64,000 nucleotides of DNA from Neoaquamicrobium microcysteis (GTDB taxonomy: Bacteria; Pseudomonadota; Alphaproteobacteria; Rhizobiales; Rhizobiaceae): positions 1 through 64,000 of the forward strand of contig NZ_VSZS01000068.1 of the NCBI RefSeq assembly GCF_008180155.1, written 5' to 3'. The translations under genes and the position numbers were made by a program. The notes beneath the pieces were generated by a model, which was not told the DNA's origin, did no database searches, and was given only the letters and a program-made list of their open reading frames with translations. Positions 1-8,102 of the stretch are shown here, piece by piece (position 1 is the stretch's first letter; the number at the start of each line of letters is the position of its first letter).

Positions 1-44
1 AGCTTCGCGACGATCTCTTCGGGCTTGTGCTTCTTCTGGGGCAT
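1..44 (-). CDS. IS3-family transposase OrfA, N-terminus only
   Basis: The minus-strand frame starts with ATG at 44 and reads MPQKKHKPEEIVAKL before leaving the window. This is the characteristic start of OrfA proteins of one IS3 subgroup, which carry an N-terminal helix-turn-helix and are joined to OrfB by programmed frameshifting. A purine-rich GAGGA lies just upstream. Only 15 codons are visible, so activity of the element cannot be judged. Confidence 0.7.
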   Translation of the reverse strand, partial: MPQKKHKPEEIVAK

Positions 45-110
45 TCCAACGTCCTCTCTATCGGCCAAATAGCCTACTTCAGGGAGGACCACTTTTCAGG
101 AGGCAGGCCA
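1..110 (-). mobile_element. IS3-family element, 5' end, cut by the window edge
   Basis: The left edge enters an IS3-family insertion sequence read on the minus strand. It contains the first codons of an OrfA transposase and, upstream of them, a leader that begins on the minus strand with TGGCCTGCCTCCTGAAAAGT, so the element would end in CA at about 110. IS3-family elements start TG and end CA. The rest, including orfB and the other inverted repeat, lies outside the window. The exact terminus is an inference from the TG/CA rule and from the fact that a small reading frame changes character at this point. Confidence 0.55.
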
Positions 111-175
111 CGCTTCTCCAGGAAGTTCGCCAGGCGAGTGTCTGCATAGGGTTTACCGGGGATTATCTTCGTCAC
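74..175 (-). pseudogene. small gene start probably truncated by the IS3 element
   Basis: A minus-strand frame starts with GTG at 175, has GGAG five bases upstream, and encodes about 22 residues (MTKIIPGKPYADTRLANFLE and two more) before entering the presumed IS sequence at 110, where it runs to a stop at 74. The native part looks like the beginning of a small cytoplasmic protein. A weak resemblance to N-termini of small XRE-like regulators in rhizobia is a guess only. The codons after the junction are read through IS sequence. Confidence 0.35.
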
Positions 176-502
176 TGTCGCTCCGATCGATCGTTTTGCA
201 CTGTTGTCTGTGCTTTCGATATAGCGAAGCAGTGATGGGGACTGACGGGTTTTTGAATGGCGTGAACTCCAGCCTCTACACCAGCGAGAGCACGCGATGT
301 CGGCTACTAGTTGGCCGGCAAATCCTCGTCGCTTTGGTCGCTGTAGGCGATAGTTCGCGGGCGGACCGCGATCGGATTAGCCACCGCCAACTGCAGCTCG
401 TCTCGGATGTAATGCGAAGGCGAACGAGTTCAGACCGCGTGCGCATTTTTCTCTTGCAATGCGCATGTGAATTCTGTATTCACCTTCACATATGGAGGGC
501 AT
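176..502. other. region with no convincing gene
   Basis: No reading frame with a credible start and ribosome binding site was found here. A plus-strand frame at 196-576 has no start context and overlaps the better supported gene at 503. A minus-strand frame stays open to about 380 but has no start until the GTG at 175. Base composition is lower in GC than the rest of the window, as expected of acquired DNA. Confidence 0.5.
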
Positions 503-1039
503 ATGGCAAAAAGCGCATTAGAACGAAAAAGGCTGCAGCTTCAGCGGGAACAAGAGCGCCTGCGCAAGCGAGATGACAGCACATATCCATTCCTGAAAGA
601 GCCATTCTTCAAATGGTTAAATCGGACTGACGCATATGGAGACTGGAGCAGCGGCAGCTTTCACCTGGACGCATCGCAGATCAATGTTCCCCAATTCGAA
701 GACGATTCCGGGCCTCGTTCTGTTGATGGACACGTGGAGTTGCTTTGGGAGAATGAACCAGAGGAAGGACATTACGCTGGCTTTCGGGGATCGATCGGCC
801 GAGCGGAATGTATGGTTGATGACCTCTTAGCAGCGGCGGCTAGTTTCGCTCTAGCGATCAACACCTACAAAAAGGAGCAAATCAACGCCCGGATCGCCGA
901 GACTGAGCAATCAGATCTTTCAGATCCGGACCTGAGGAAGAAGGCGTTTGCCGATGTTGTGCGCCTTCGGAAGATGCTCGACCGGCTCGAAAAGATGACC
1001 CGGACAAGCGTCTACGAATACAAGATCAAGGACATCTAA
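503..1039 (+). CDS. hypothetical protein, phage-like accessory gene
   Basis: The 178-residue product is not recognised. The start at 503 is chosen because GGAGGG lies six bases upstream; the longer frame from 467 has no such site. The first ~35 residues are highly charged (Lys/Arg/Gln/Glu) and probably helical. The middle has a WENEPEEGHYAGFRGS stretch typical of a beta-rich domain, and the C-terminal third is again charged and helical. There is no signal peptide or membrane segment. It lies with other small unknown genes beside an IS end and an HNH gene, which suggests a prophage or genomic-island remnant. Confidence 0.6.
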   Translation: MAKSALERKRLQLQREQERLRKRDDSTYPFLKEPFFKWLNRTDAYGDWSSGSFHLDASQINVPQFEDDSGPRSVDGHVELLWENEPEEGHYAGFRGSIGRAECMVDDLLAAAASFALAINTYKKEQINARIAETEQSDLSDPDLRKKAFADVVRLRKMLDRLEKMTRTSVYEYKIKDI

Positions 1040-1163
1040 CCTTACCCCGGCGGAAGGTGACGGGCGTATAAGCCCAAACGGAACAGCCGAGTTCAGCGAC
1101 CAAACTTCACTCGGCTGCCCCGCATATCGAAACTCTCGCAATGGTCATCACAGGAGACATCGA

Positions 1164-1418
1164 ATGGCCGATTTTAACACTGGCAACCTCGCCCCTGCAA
1201 TGGCGGAAACCTTTGAAGAAGGGGCGGCGCGCCTTCAGTTCTTGAACGTTCTCGAACACGCCTTTGAACGGTTCCACGCCAATCCAGCCGACTGCCGCGA
1301 CTACACCCGGGAGGCGACGGACATGCTTGAATTGTCCGAGCTTTGGGTCGCAAAGTATCACCCTGAAGGGCGTTCTGATTTCGGCGATCCGGCCGATTGC
1401 CTGAGGGAGTCTGTCTAA
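1164..1418 (+). CDS. hypothetical small acidic protein
   Basis: This 84-residue acidic protein is not recognised. It has a GGAGA ribosome binding site seven bases before the ATG. The sequence is predicted helical (MAETFEEGAARLQFLNVLEH) without membrane segments or cysteine motifs. Its stop overlaps the next start in a TAATG arrangement, so the two genes are probably translated together. The neighbourhood (IS end, HNH nuclease) points to mobile DNA. Confidence 0.5.
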   Translation: MADFNTGNLAPAMAETFEEGAARLQFLNVLEHAFERFHANPADCRDYTREATDMLELSELWVAKYHPEGRSDFGDPADCLRESV

Positions 1419-1729
1419 TGGCGAACCGTCACGAGCGCCGGAAGAACATCAAGCTTGGTCGAGCCGAGATTGTGCGCATTGATGACTTCATCAACATGCC
1501 GAGCATGTGCGCATGGGAGGGTTGTCACTGCACCACGAGCAACGCTGACAACGAAGGGTGGAGCAAGATGGTTCTCTACACCGGCAAGACGCGAACAAAC
1601 TTTCTGAACATCGATCCCCGCCGCATAGCTCGCGATTGCGTTCTGTGCCCGGAACATGCACGGTATCTGGACGAGCACCTTTTGAAGGACATCGGCAGGC
1701 CGCTTCGCCATTTGGAGGGGACGGCTTAA
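1418..1729 (+). CDS. hypothetical Cys-rich small protein, possible zinc ribbon
   Basis: The 103-residue product is basic at the N-terminus (MANRHERRKNIKLGRAE). It has two cysteine clusters, CAWEGCHC near residue 28 and CVLCPEH near residue 75, in a pattern that could bind zinc. The ATG overlaps the stop of the preceding gene (TAATG), implying translational coupling. A 29-bp repeat and an intrinsic terminator follow directly after the stop. The function is unknown; DNA or RNA binding is only an inference from the Cys pairs and charge. Confidence 0.5.
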   Translation: MANRHERRKNIKLGRAEIVRIDDFINMPSMCAWEGCHCTTSNADNEGWSKMVLYTGKTRTNFLNIDPRRIARDCVLCPEHARYLDEHLLKDIGRPLRHLEGTA

Positions 1730-1732
1730 TCG

Positions 1733-1761
1733 CCGATCATCGCCAGCCTACCAGCAGCCCG
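1733..1761 (+). repeat. 29-bp direct repeat, left copy
   Basis: CCGATCATCGCCAGCCTACC followed by AGCAGCCCG is identical at 2550-2578. This copy begins three bases after the stop of the gene ending at 1729 and its last bases form the left arm of a terminator hairpin. The two copies flank the HNH endonuclease gene. Sequence immediately outside the 29 bp does not match. Confidence 0.9.
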
Positions 1762-1782
1762 TCGCTCAAGCGGCGGGCTTTT
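1756..1782 (+). terminator. intrinsic terminator after the small-gene pair
   Basis: AGCCCG at 1756-1761 pairs with CGGGCT at 1774-1779 around a partly paired loop and is followed by TTTT. It would end transcription of the plus-strand genes 1164-1729, and it overlaps the 3' end of the convergent HNH gene. Confidence 0.65.
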
Positions 1783-2479
1783 CACTTGCCTTCTCAAAAC
1801 CAAGCGGCGAGCGGGCTTCCTCGACAGTGAACCAATGTTTGCGCACCGTCACTAGGCGGTGAACTGCCCGATGGCAGCACGCGCACAGCAATGCCATATC
1901 GCTAATCTTTGTGGTGCGTTCACCAGCTGATACGGGCGCGGTATTGTGGTGCGCCTCGAATATCGCGTTGCGAATAGATTCCTCGAATTCGCTCCCCGTT
2001 CTTTTGCAAAGATCGCACGACAGACCAGTTGCGGCGCGCTGTTTCAACAATTTGTTTCTGATACCCGGCGCACGCTCGCGAACTAAATGCGTTCGATATT
2101 TTTGCTTCGCTTCAACGAACTCAATGTCCTCTTGAGTGGGCGGCAAGGTCGTTCCGCCAACAAGTTCCCATTGCATAACGATCCGCGTTCCCCATCCCTT
2201 GGCGGCTGGGACAAATCCGAGACGGATCACGGCAGTCTGTTTTCGGGCTTTGTCGTTGAGGTAGTTGTAGAGGACATTTGCAGGTGAGTAGAAATGGCCG
2301 CTCCCCCTGCCGCCTGGCCCCCAGCGGCGGACCATTTCTGCCCAAACGTCCGGTGCTTCCTCTTCCACCAGCGTGCGAAAAGTTTGGGTAGTGAACGGAC
2401 CGGTCAATTTGCTTCGGATGGATTCCCAATGCTTTTCCAGCATCGGGAAAATTGCTTCCGCTTTGTCTTTTCGTGCCAT
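1766..2479 (-). CDS. HNH endonuclease domain protein
   Basis: The 237-residue protein has an HNH-type C-terminal half: CDLCKR around residue 155, then FEAHHNTAPV with the His pair around residue 174, then DMALLCACCHRAVH around residues 195-208. The two CxxC pairs would hold structural zinc and the His residues would form the beta-beta-alpha metal site. The N-terminal ~130 residues are unassigned and may bind DNA. Such proteins occur in phage packaging modules, restriction systems and homing elements. No methylase or terminase is visible nearby, so the role is open. A 29-bp direct repeat brackets the gene. Confidence 0.8.
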   Translation of the reverse strand: MARKDKAEAIFPMLEKHWESIRSKLTGPFTTQTFRTLVEEEAPDVWAEMVRRWGPGGRGSGHFYSPANVLYNYLNDKARKQTAVIRLGFVPAAKGWGTRIVMQWELVGGTTLPPTQEDIEFVEAKQKYRTHLVRERAPGIRNKLLKQRAATGLSCDLCKRTGSEFEESIRNAIFEAHHNTAPVSAGERTTKISDMALLCACCHRAVHRLVTVRKHWFTVEEARSPLGFEKASEKPAA

Positions 2480-2549
2480 ACCTTCACCCCATGAGTCGGC
2501 ACGAGTTTAACGTGCTCCAAATAATTTCGCGCATGGCCCCTTCGGCTGT

Positions 2550-2578
2550 CCGATCATCGCCAGCCTACCAGCAGCCCG
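2550..2578 (+). repeat. 29-bp direct repeat, right copy
   Basis: Identical to 1733-1761 and in the same orientation, 817 bp away start to start. It lies about 70 bp upstream of the HNH start codon. A weaker hairpin (CCC...GGG followed by a T-rich stretch) follows it, imitating the terminator context of the left copy. Confidence 0.9.
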
Positions 2579-2762
2579 AGCTTTGGAGCGGGTCATTTTC
2601 TAGACCGTCACAATGTTACAAAATGCCTTGTAAGTAATTGATCTTATTAACTCTGGCTCGATTTCAATCCTCTCTCGCAGCACCATTACACCTTAAAGCT
2701 ATATCGAGCTGACGGAATATCTCGACGTTGCTTGCAAGTCGGCAGCCATGCATGAGCTTCGC

Positions 2763-4331
2763 CTACGCTCCCGCTTCCAGAGCGCGCAGGACATCGTCGG
2801 TCGTCGTCACCGCGGCCACGTTCTGCATCGCGTAGTCGATCGAGGCGCGGTGCCAGTCGGCATTCATCGTCGAGCACGCGTCTTCGGGCACGATCATGAT
2901 GTAGCCCTTGTCGGCGCCGGTTCGCGCCGTGTGCTCGATCGACATGTTGGTCCACGCTCCCGTCTCGATGATCGTGTCGCGGCCTTCCGCCTTCAGGATC
3001 GTTTCGAGATTGGTGCCCTCCCACGCGCTCATGCGGTTCTTTGAAACGATGTGATCGCCCGGCTGCGCCTCCAGCCCCGGCACGGCCTGTGCGCCCCAGC
3101 TTCCCTTGACGAGCGCGTTTGCCTGAACCGTGTTTTCGAACAGCGGGGCGTTGAGCGTCATGCTGCGGCCGGCATTGTCGACCTCGAACCACACATGGAT
3201 GACGGGGACGCCCAGCGCCCTACAACGCTCGGCCAGACGCCGGGCGTTCTCGATCGCGTTCTGGTCGCGGCAATGCTGGGGCGAACCGGATTCTGAAAAA
3301 GCGCCTCCTTCCATGACAACATCGTTCTGCATGTCCTGGATGATGAGCGCGCAGCGCTGGGGATCAAGCCCGGCATGGTTGTTTGACATCGCTTGGCGTC
3401 CCTCCTTCTTCACCGGGCCGGCCTTCATGAAAGGTTCGCTCCGCGGGCCGATCTTCACGTCCACCGCGTAGACGGATGTCGATGCGCAGACGAACAGTGT
3501 ACGCCAGTCCTTCCCGCCCCAGTGCAAATTGGCGGGCAGCTCCGGTATCGAGATCTTGCCGAGAAGCTGGCCATCCGGGTCGTAAACCCAGATGCCGCCG
3601 GGCGCCGTCACCCAGACATTGCCTTCCGCGTCGCACTTCATGCCATCCGGCACGCCGGGCCTGAGCGTGTCCCTGATGCCCGAGGCGAACATGCGTCCGC
3701 TGCCCAACGTCCCATCGGGCCTCACATCGAAGACCCGGATGTTGCATTGTTCGGTGTCGTTCACGTAAAGGCGCTTCTCGTCCGGCGAGAAGCAGAGGCC
3801 GTTGGGCTGGGTGAACATGTAGCGCTCGACGAGCAACTGGGGATCGTCACCCTCCCTTCCCGGCGCGATGCGGAAGACGCCCTGCCAGCCCAACTGGCGC
3901 GGACGTTCGATGCCGTAATGAGGCATGCGGCCGTACCAGGGGTCGGAGAAGTAGATGGAGCCGTCGGATCGCACGCATAGATCGTTTGGGCTGTTGAGTT
4001 CTCTGCCCTCGAAATGGCTGGCCAGCACCTGGCGCGCACCGTCGGGACGAAAGCGGGAAACGGTGGAAGTCGCGTGCTCGCAGACAAGCAGATTCAGGTC
4101 GGCATCATAGGTCATGCCGTTGCCCTTGTTGGCGGGGCTCAGAACCTCCCGCACTCCATTGCCGTCCCATCGGCGGCGCACGTCTCCGGGCATGTCGGAA
4201 AACAGCAGATAATGTTCATGCGGATGCCAGATAGGCCCCTCAGTGAAGATAAATCCCGAGCCGATTTGGCGCACCGGCGCATGCTCATCGACAAGGTTGC
4301 GGAACTGCGGCCTTACGGCTTCGTGCGCCAT
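2763..4331 (-). CDS. SMP-30/gluconolactonase - isochorismatase-like hydrolase fusion
   Basis: The 522-residue protein joins two complete enzymes. Residues ~10-310 are an SMP-30/gluconolactonase beta-propeller (FTEGPIWHP, NSPNDLCVRSDG, VPDGMKCDAEGNVWV), a metal-dependent lactone hydrolase fold. Residues 315-522 are a cysteine-hydrolase/isochorismatase domain with Asp333 in IIQDMQND and Lys431 in SKNRMSAW. The usual catalytic Cys is replaced by Ser464 in TNMSIEHT. An internal ATG at 3389 retains its own AAGGAGGG site, so the second domain may also be made alone. This looks like an operon pair joined by loss of the first stop. It is the last gene of the Mo-hydroxylase locus; a role in the later hydrolytic steps is inferred. 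Confidence 0.85.
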   Translation of the reverse strand: MAHEAVRPQFRNLVDEHAPVRQIGSGFIFTEGPIWHPHEHYLLFSDMPGDVRRRWDGNGVREVLSPANKGNGMTYDADLNLLVCEHATSTVSRFRPDGARQVLASHFEGRELNSPNDLCVRSDGSIYFSDPWYGRMPHYGIERPRQLGWQGVFRIAPGREGDDPQLLVERYMFTQPNGLCFSPDEKRLYVNDTEQCNIRVFDVRPDGTLGSGRMFASGIRDTLRPGVPDGMKCDAEGNVWVTAPGGIWVYDPDGQLLGKISIPELPANLHWGGKDWRTLFVCASTSVYAVDVKIGPRSEPFMKAGPVKKEGRQAMSNNHAGLDPQRCALIIQDMQNDVVMEGGAFSESGSPQHCRDQNAIENARRLAERCRALGVPVIHVWFEVDNAGRSMTLNAPLFENTVQANALVKGSWGAQAVPGLEAQPGDHIVSKNRMSAWEGTNLETILKAEGRDTIIETGAWTNMSIEHTARTGADKGYIMIVPEDACSTMNADWHRASIDYAMQNVAAVTTTDDVLRALEAGA

Positions 4332-4354
4332 CCTTTCCTCCCTCCCCCCTGCCG

Positions 4355-5203
4355 TCAGACCGGGAACCAGTGGCGGCGATGCACCGTCTGGCTGACAGGC
4401 CCAGGCACAGCCATGTCGAGACGGCCGACGATCTGGCCGTTCTCGACCTTCGCGGGCTTGTCGTGCACTGGCAGCAGGAATTTCGAACCATTCAGCAGCT
4501 TCTTGATCGCCGCCTTTTCGCCGCGCTTGGAGCCGGCATGATTTCCCGTCACCTGCGGCTCGTTCGCATTGATCTGGTGATAAGGATCGACGATCTGGTT
4601 CTGGATGTCATAGATCACGTCGCCGCAGATGGTCGCACGGCCTTCAGCCGTCTCGACATGGACGTTCATCGAACCCTCGGTATGTGCATTGGCTGCTTCC
4701 AGCACAACGCCCGGGATGAGTTCTACGGGGCCCGACAGTTCGAGGTCCTCGAAGCGGAGCGCGCCGGGTGTGTGCAGCCGCTCAACGAGATGCATGATGT
4801 CCGGCTTGGGATATTGCGGGTGCATGAGGCCGGAAACGGAACATTCCATCTCGCGCCGGTTGACCACCACCGTGGTGTTCATCGGGAAGTGGTCGTCCTT
4901 GCCGGCATGGTCGATATGAAGATGTGTGTGGCAGATGTAGCGGACGTCGCCGGGCTTCACCCCGTTACGGGCAAGCTGGTTCTCGATCATCTGTTCATGG
5001 AACTGCAGCCCCCGCATGCCCAGAATTTCCATGATCGCGTTGTCGCGAAAGCCGGTATCCACCAGCACGGGATACTGCCCGCCGAGTATGAGGAAGCCGT
5101 AGGTGTAGACGCGCGCCCTGATGCCGCAATTGCGTCCCAGCACGAGAAAGCTCGATTCGAGCTCGATGTCGCCGTAGTCGAGAACCTTGATCTCCAGCGC
5201 CAT
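4355..5203 (-). CDS. metallo-beta-lactamase-fold hydrolase, lactonase-like
   Basis: The 282-residue cytoplasmic protein carries the zinc signature HTHLHIDHAG (residues ~92-101), a later ligand His in AANAHTEGS, Asp in CGDVIYD, and a final His in PVHDKP. This is the set for a dinuclear zinc hydrolase of the N-acyl-homoserine-lactonase-like branch. The start has GGAGGG four bases upstream. It lies between an amidohydrolase and an SMP-30/isochorismatase fusion, all probably co-transcribed. Hydrolysis of a lactone or cyclic ester intermediate is the likely job. Quorum quenching is possible but the catabolic context argues against it as the main role. Confidence 0.8.
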   Translation of the reverse strand: MALEIKVLDYGDIELESSFLVLGRNCGIRARVYTYGFLILGGQYPVLVDTGFRDNAIMEILGMRGLQFHEQMIENQLARNGVKPGDVRYICHTHLHIDHAGKDDHFPMNTTVVVNRREMECSVSGLMHPQYPKPDIMHLVERLHTPGALRFEDLELSGPVELIPGVVLEAANAHTEGSMNVHVETAEGRATICGDVIYDIQNQIVDPYHQINANEPQVTGNHAGSKRGEKAAIKKLLNGSKFLLPVHDKPAKVENGQIVGRLDMAVPGPVSQTVHRRHWFPV

Positions 5204-5225
5204 TGCGCCCTCCCTTCATTGTCGT

Positions 5226-6107
5226 TCAGAGCCGGTAGACCCGCTTTGCCGTGTCGTAGAAGATCGCCTTCTGACGTCCTGCGCTCAGGTCGCTGGCGGC
5301 CTTGAGGAAGGAGCCGACGAGCTTGGCGTAGCTGGTCCAGAGCTTTTCGATTGGAAAGTTCGAGCCATACAGGCAACGCTTCGCGCCGAAGATCGCGATC
5401 GTGTCGTGCAGGATGCGCTCGATATGCGCGTCATCATTGCGATGGATGAAGGTGCCGAAGGCAGACAGTTTCGACACGACATTTTCCTGCTTCGCCAGCT
5501 TGCGCATCTGCGCCTTCCATGTGGCGCGGCCGTCGTCCGAGAGGTCTTCCAGCATTCCCGCGTGCTGCAGGACGAAGGTGACCTTCGGACATGCTTCCGC
5601 CAGCTCGGCCGCGCCCTCCATCTGGTCCGCAAAGACCTGAAGATCGAAGCTCCAATCGTAGTCAGCGAGATAGCCGATGTTGCGCTGGACGTTGGCGTCG
5701 CGACACAGGTCCGGCGTCTTTGCGAAGCGGTATTGCGCGTTCTCGTGCCAGTGAAACTGCTGACGTATGCCGCGCATCAGCGGATGCTTTGCCAGCTTGT
5801 CGAGGGCCGGGCGCGCATCAGGCACCGTCATGTCGCAATAGCCGACGATGGCATGCGGCCATCCAGTACGATCGGCGGTTTCCTGCACCCAGGCGACCTC
5901 GTCGGCGGCCCAGTTCGGTGCCCAGTTGGCCTGCACATAGACGGACTTCTCAACGCCGGTTCCAGCTATGTCATCCAGAAACTCCTCGATGGGATAATCG
6001 CGCTTGATCGCATCGTATTCACCGAAGATGCGTGGTTGGGAGGGCCCGAGCAGCCACGGCAAATCCGACTGTCGCCAGATGTGATGATGAGCGTCGATGA
6101 TCTTCAT
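5226..6107 (-). CDS. amidohydrolase 2 family, TIM-barrel metal-dependent hydrolase
   Basis: The 293-residue product begins MKIIDAHHHIW, the HxH metal motif of the amidohydrolase 2/fuconolactonase-like family. A central VLQHAGM (residue ~195) and a C-terminal YGSNFPIEKLW supply further ligand positions. The ATG at 6107 overlaps the stop of the VWA gene (ATGA), which fixes the start; the longer frame to 6146 is not needed. These enzymes hydrolyse lactones or decarboxylate ring-derived acids. With the neighbouring lactonase-like genes it suggests ring-opening chemistry after hydroxylation. The substrate is unknown. Confidence 0.85.
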   Translation of the reverse strand: MKIIDAHHHIWRQSDLPWLLGPSQPRIFGEYDAIKRDYPIEEFLDDIAGTGVEKSVYVQANWAPNWAADEVAWVQETADRTGWPHAIVGYCDMTVPDARPALDKLAKHPLMRGIRQQFHWHENAQYRFAKTPDLCRDANVQRNIGYLADYDWSFDLQVFADQMEGAAELAEACPKVTFVLQHAGMLEDLSDDGRATWKAQMRKLAKQENVVSKLSAFGTFIHRNDDAHIERILHDTIAIFGAKRCLYGSNFPIEKLWTSYAKLVGSFLKAASDLSAGRQKAIFYDTAKRVYRL

Positions 6108-7222
6108 GCAGCCATTTCCCTTTCGAACCCCAGCACCTCCGCGCATACGCGCTGCGCACTCGACCCGTCTCCCAGCCGGTCGATGAAGGGCAGCACGGAC
6201 CGCAATGCCGCTGTCTCGGCGATGTAGTCGTTTCCGCCAGCCAACGGGCTCAGCCAGAGAATGCCCCAGGACAGACGTGACAACTTCTGTACGGCGTCGG
6301 TCATCGCGCGGTGGTCACCTCGCTCCAGTCCGTCGGACAGGATGACCACCATCGCGCCCCGTGCAAAACCGGCGAAGCGCGGGATGGACAGGAACACCTG
6401 CAACGCGTCGCCAAGCCGCGTTCCTCCATCCCAGTCCGCCACAAGGGCCGAGGCCGTCGCAAGCGCGCGGTCGCGATTGCGCCTGCGCAACGCGCGCGTG
6501 ACGCGGGTCAGCCTTGTGCCGAGCGTGAAGGCTTCGAGACGGTCGGTCGACTGCGCCAGCGCGTGGGCAAAGCGCAACGAAGCGTCGGTATGGTCCTTCA
6601 TCGAACCGGACACGTCGATCAGCAGCAGGATGCGACGACGACGTTTCCGTCTTTCCAGCACAGGAAGGGACACCACCTCGCCATCGCGGCGAACCGCCTC
6701 GCGCAGCACACGCCGCATGTCCAGCTGTCCCCTGCCCTTGCTCGCCATCAGCCTTCGCGACCGGCGCCTGGGCAGTGCATTCGGCGCTTCTCGGCGGAAG
6801 CGGCGCAACGCCTCGTTCTCGGAGAGTGAAGCAAAGCCCCGCGCAAACAGCCGCTCGGCGCCTGTGGGCTGCCCGCCGGATTCTTCAGCATCTTCCAGGT
6901 CCGGCGGTTCGCTGTCACCGTCACGATCGTCGAACGCCTGAAGCTCTTCCTCGTCGTCGGGTTCGCCCGGAACGGGAGCGGCAATCGTCTGACCAAGAAA
7001 CGCAAGACGAAACAGCGCCTCGAACTCCGGGCGTCGCTCCGGTGGCGGCGCGAGCGTCGCATGGGCAGCGCGAAAAATATCTTCCATGGAGCGCGGCCCC
7101 AGGAGGCCGACGGCCGCGATGAAGCTTCGCGTCTGCTCAGGCGCCAGCGAAAAGTCGTTGTTTCGCAGGAGCGTTGCGAAATCCAGGAAGGGCTTGAGTG
7201 GGCGCGGGAAAAGCTCGCTCAT
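6104..7222 (-). CDS. VWA-domain protein, CoxE-like maturation factor
   Basis: The 372-residue protein has a divergent helical N-terminus with an acidic stretch (residues ~88-115), then a von Willebrand A domain with the MIDAS motif DVSGSMKD around residue 200. CoxE-type VWA proteins pair with MoxR ATPases (CoxD) and help build the active site of CO dehydrogenase and related Mo hydroxylases. The gene overlaps both neighbours by 4 bp (MoxR upstream, amidohydrolase downstream), consistent with a single operon. There is no signal peptide, so it acts in the cytoplasm. Confidence 0.88.
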   Translation of the reverse strand: MSELFPRPLKPFLDFATLLRNNDFSLAPEQTRSFIAAVGLLGPRSMEDIFRAAHATLAPPPERRPEFEALFRLAFLGQTIAAPVPGEPDDEEELQAFDDRDGDSEPPDLEDAEESGGQPTGAERLFARGFASLSENEALRRFRREAPNALPRRRSRRLMASKGRGQLDMRRVLREAVRRDGEVVSLPVLERRKRRRRILLLIDVSGSMKDHTDASLRFAHALAQSTDRLEAFTLGTRLTRVTRALRRRNRDRALATASALVADWDGGTRLGDALQVFLSIPRFAGFARGAMVVILSDGLERGDHRAMTDAVQKLSRLSWGILWLSPLAGGNDYIAETAALRSVLPFIDRLGDGSSAQRVCAEVLGFEREMAA

Positions 7223-8100
7223 GCCGCAGCCTCGTCAAGAATCTGGTCGAGGCGAGGCTGCATGAACAACAGGTCGTCATGGTCCTTCAGCGCAACGCCT
7301 ATGGCGCGGCGGAACGCGGCGGGCCACGGCGCGCCCTGGTGGTTGAGAAGCGTGGCTGCCTCGGCCCACTCGACCGTTTCGGCAACGCCGGGCGGCTTGG
7401 CGAGTGGTTCTGCCCTCAGCGCGCCGACCGCTGCCACCACCCGGTTGGCAGTATCCTGCGCCACGGTCGAGGCGCGCATCATCACGATCTGCGCTTCCAA
7501 TGCGGGGTGCGGATAGTCGATCCAGTGATAGACGCAACGCCGCCGCAGCGCTTCGTGAAGTTCACGTGTCCGGTTGGAGGTGAGCACTACAACCGGATGT
7601 TCTGTTGCGCGCACGGTGCCGCGCTCTGGAATGGAGATGGAGAAATCCGACAGGAATTCGAGCAGGAACGCCTCGAACTCATGGTCGGCCCTGTCGATTT
7701 CATCGATCAGCAGCACCGTATCGCGCGGGTGACGCAATGCGTCGAGCATCGGCCGTGCGATGAGAAATTCGTCGGAATAGATGTTGACGTACTCATCGTG
7801 CGCCTGCCGGATCGACAGCATCTGGCGCGGATAATTCCACTCGTAGAGCGCGTGCGCGGCGTCGATGCCTTCATAGCATTGCAGTCGCACGAGTTGCCGG
7901 CCGAGGATGGAGGCGATGGCCTTGGCGCCCTCCGTCTTGCCCACACCTGGCGCACCCTCTAGCAGCAACGGCTTGCCCAGCGCCAGCGCCAGATAGGCGG
8001 CGGTCGAAAGCCCCTCATCAGCGATATACTGCGCATCCTGCAGCGCAGCAGCCAGCCGATCCGGGCTGTCGATGCCGACTATGGAGTGCCTGATGGGCAT
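7219..8100 (-). CDS. MoxR-family AAA+ ATPase, CoxD-like
   Basis: The 293-residue ATPase has a P-loop LEGAPGVGKTE near residue 50, Walker B TVLLIDEIDRAD, and sensor-1 VLTSNRTREL. The start at 8100 (MPIRHSIVG) is chosen because the extension to 8250 reads in a non-coding style through the preceding gene. MoxR/CoxD ATPases act with VWA partners as chaperones that complete Mo-hydroxylase cofactors, and the VWA gene follows with a 4-bp overlap. It lies directly after the catalytic subunit genes. Confidence 0.92.
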   Translation of the reverse strand: MPIRHSIVGIDSPDRLAAALQDAQYIADEGLSTAAYLALALGKPLLLEGAPGVGKTEGAKAIASILGRQLVRLQCYEGIDAAHALYEWNYPRQMLSIRQAHDEYVNIYSDEFLIARPMLDALRHPRDTVLLIDEIDRADHEFEAFLLEFLSDFSISIPERGTVRATEHPVVVLTSNRTRELHEALRRRCVYHWIDYPHPALEAQIVMMRASTVAQDTANRVVAAVGALRAEPLAKPPGVAETVEWAEAATLLNHQGAPWPAAFRRAIGVALKDHDDLLFMQPRLDQILDEAAA

Positions 8101-8102
8101 AG

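Noticed and set aside
196-576. 126-codon frame before the gene at 503
   Set aside because: No ribosome site, atypical composition, and overlap with a better supported start at 503.
2650-2700. Possible tRNA 3'-end remnant (att site) near the island border
   Set aside because: The stretch resembles a T-arm plus ACCA end, but the T-arm does not pair and there is no matching intact tRNA in the window.
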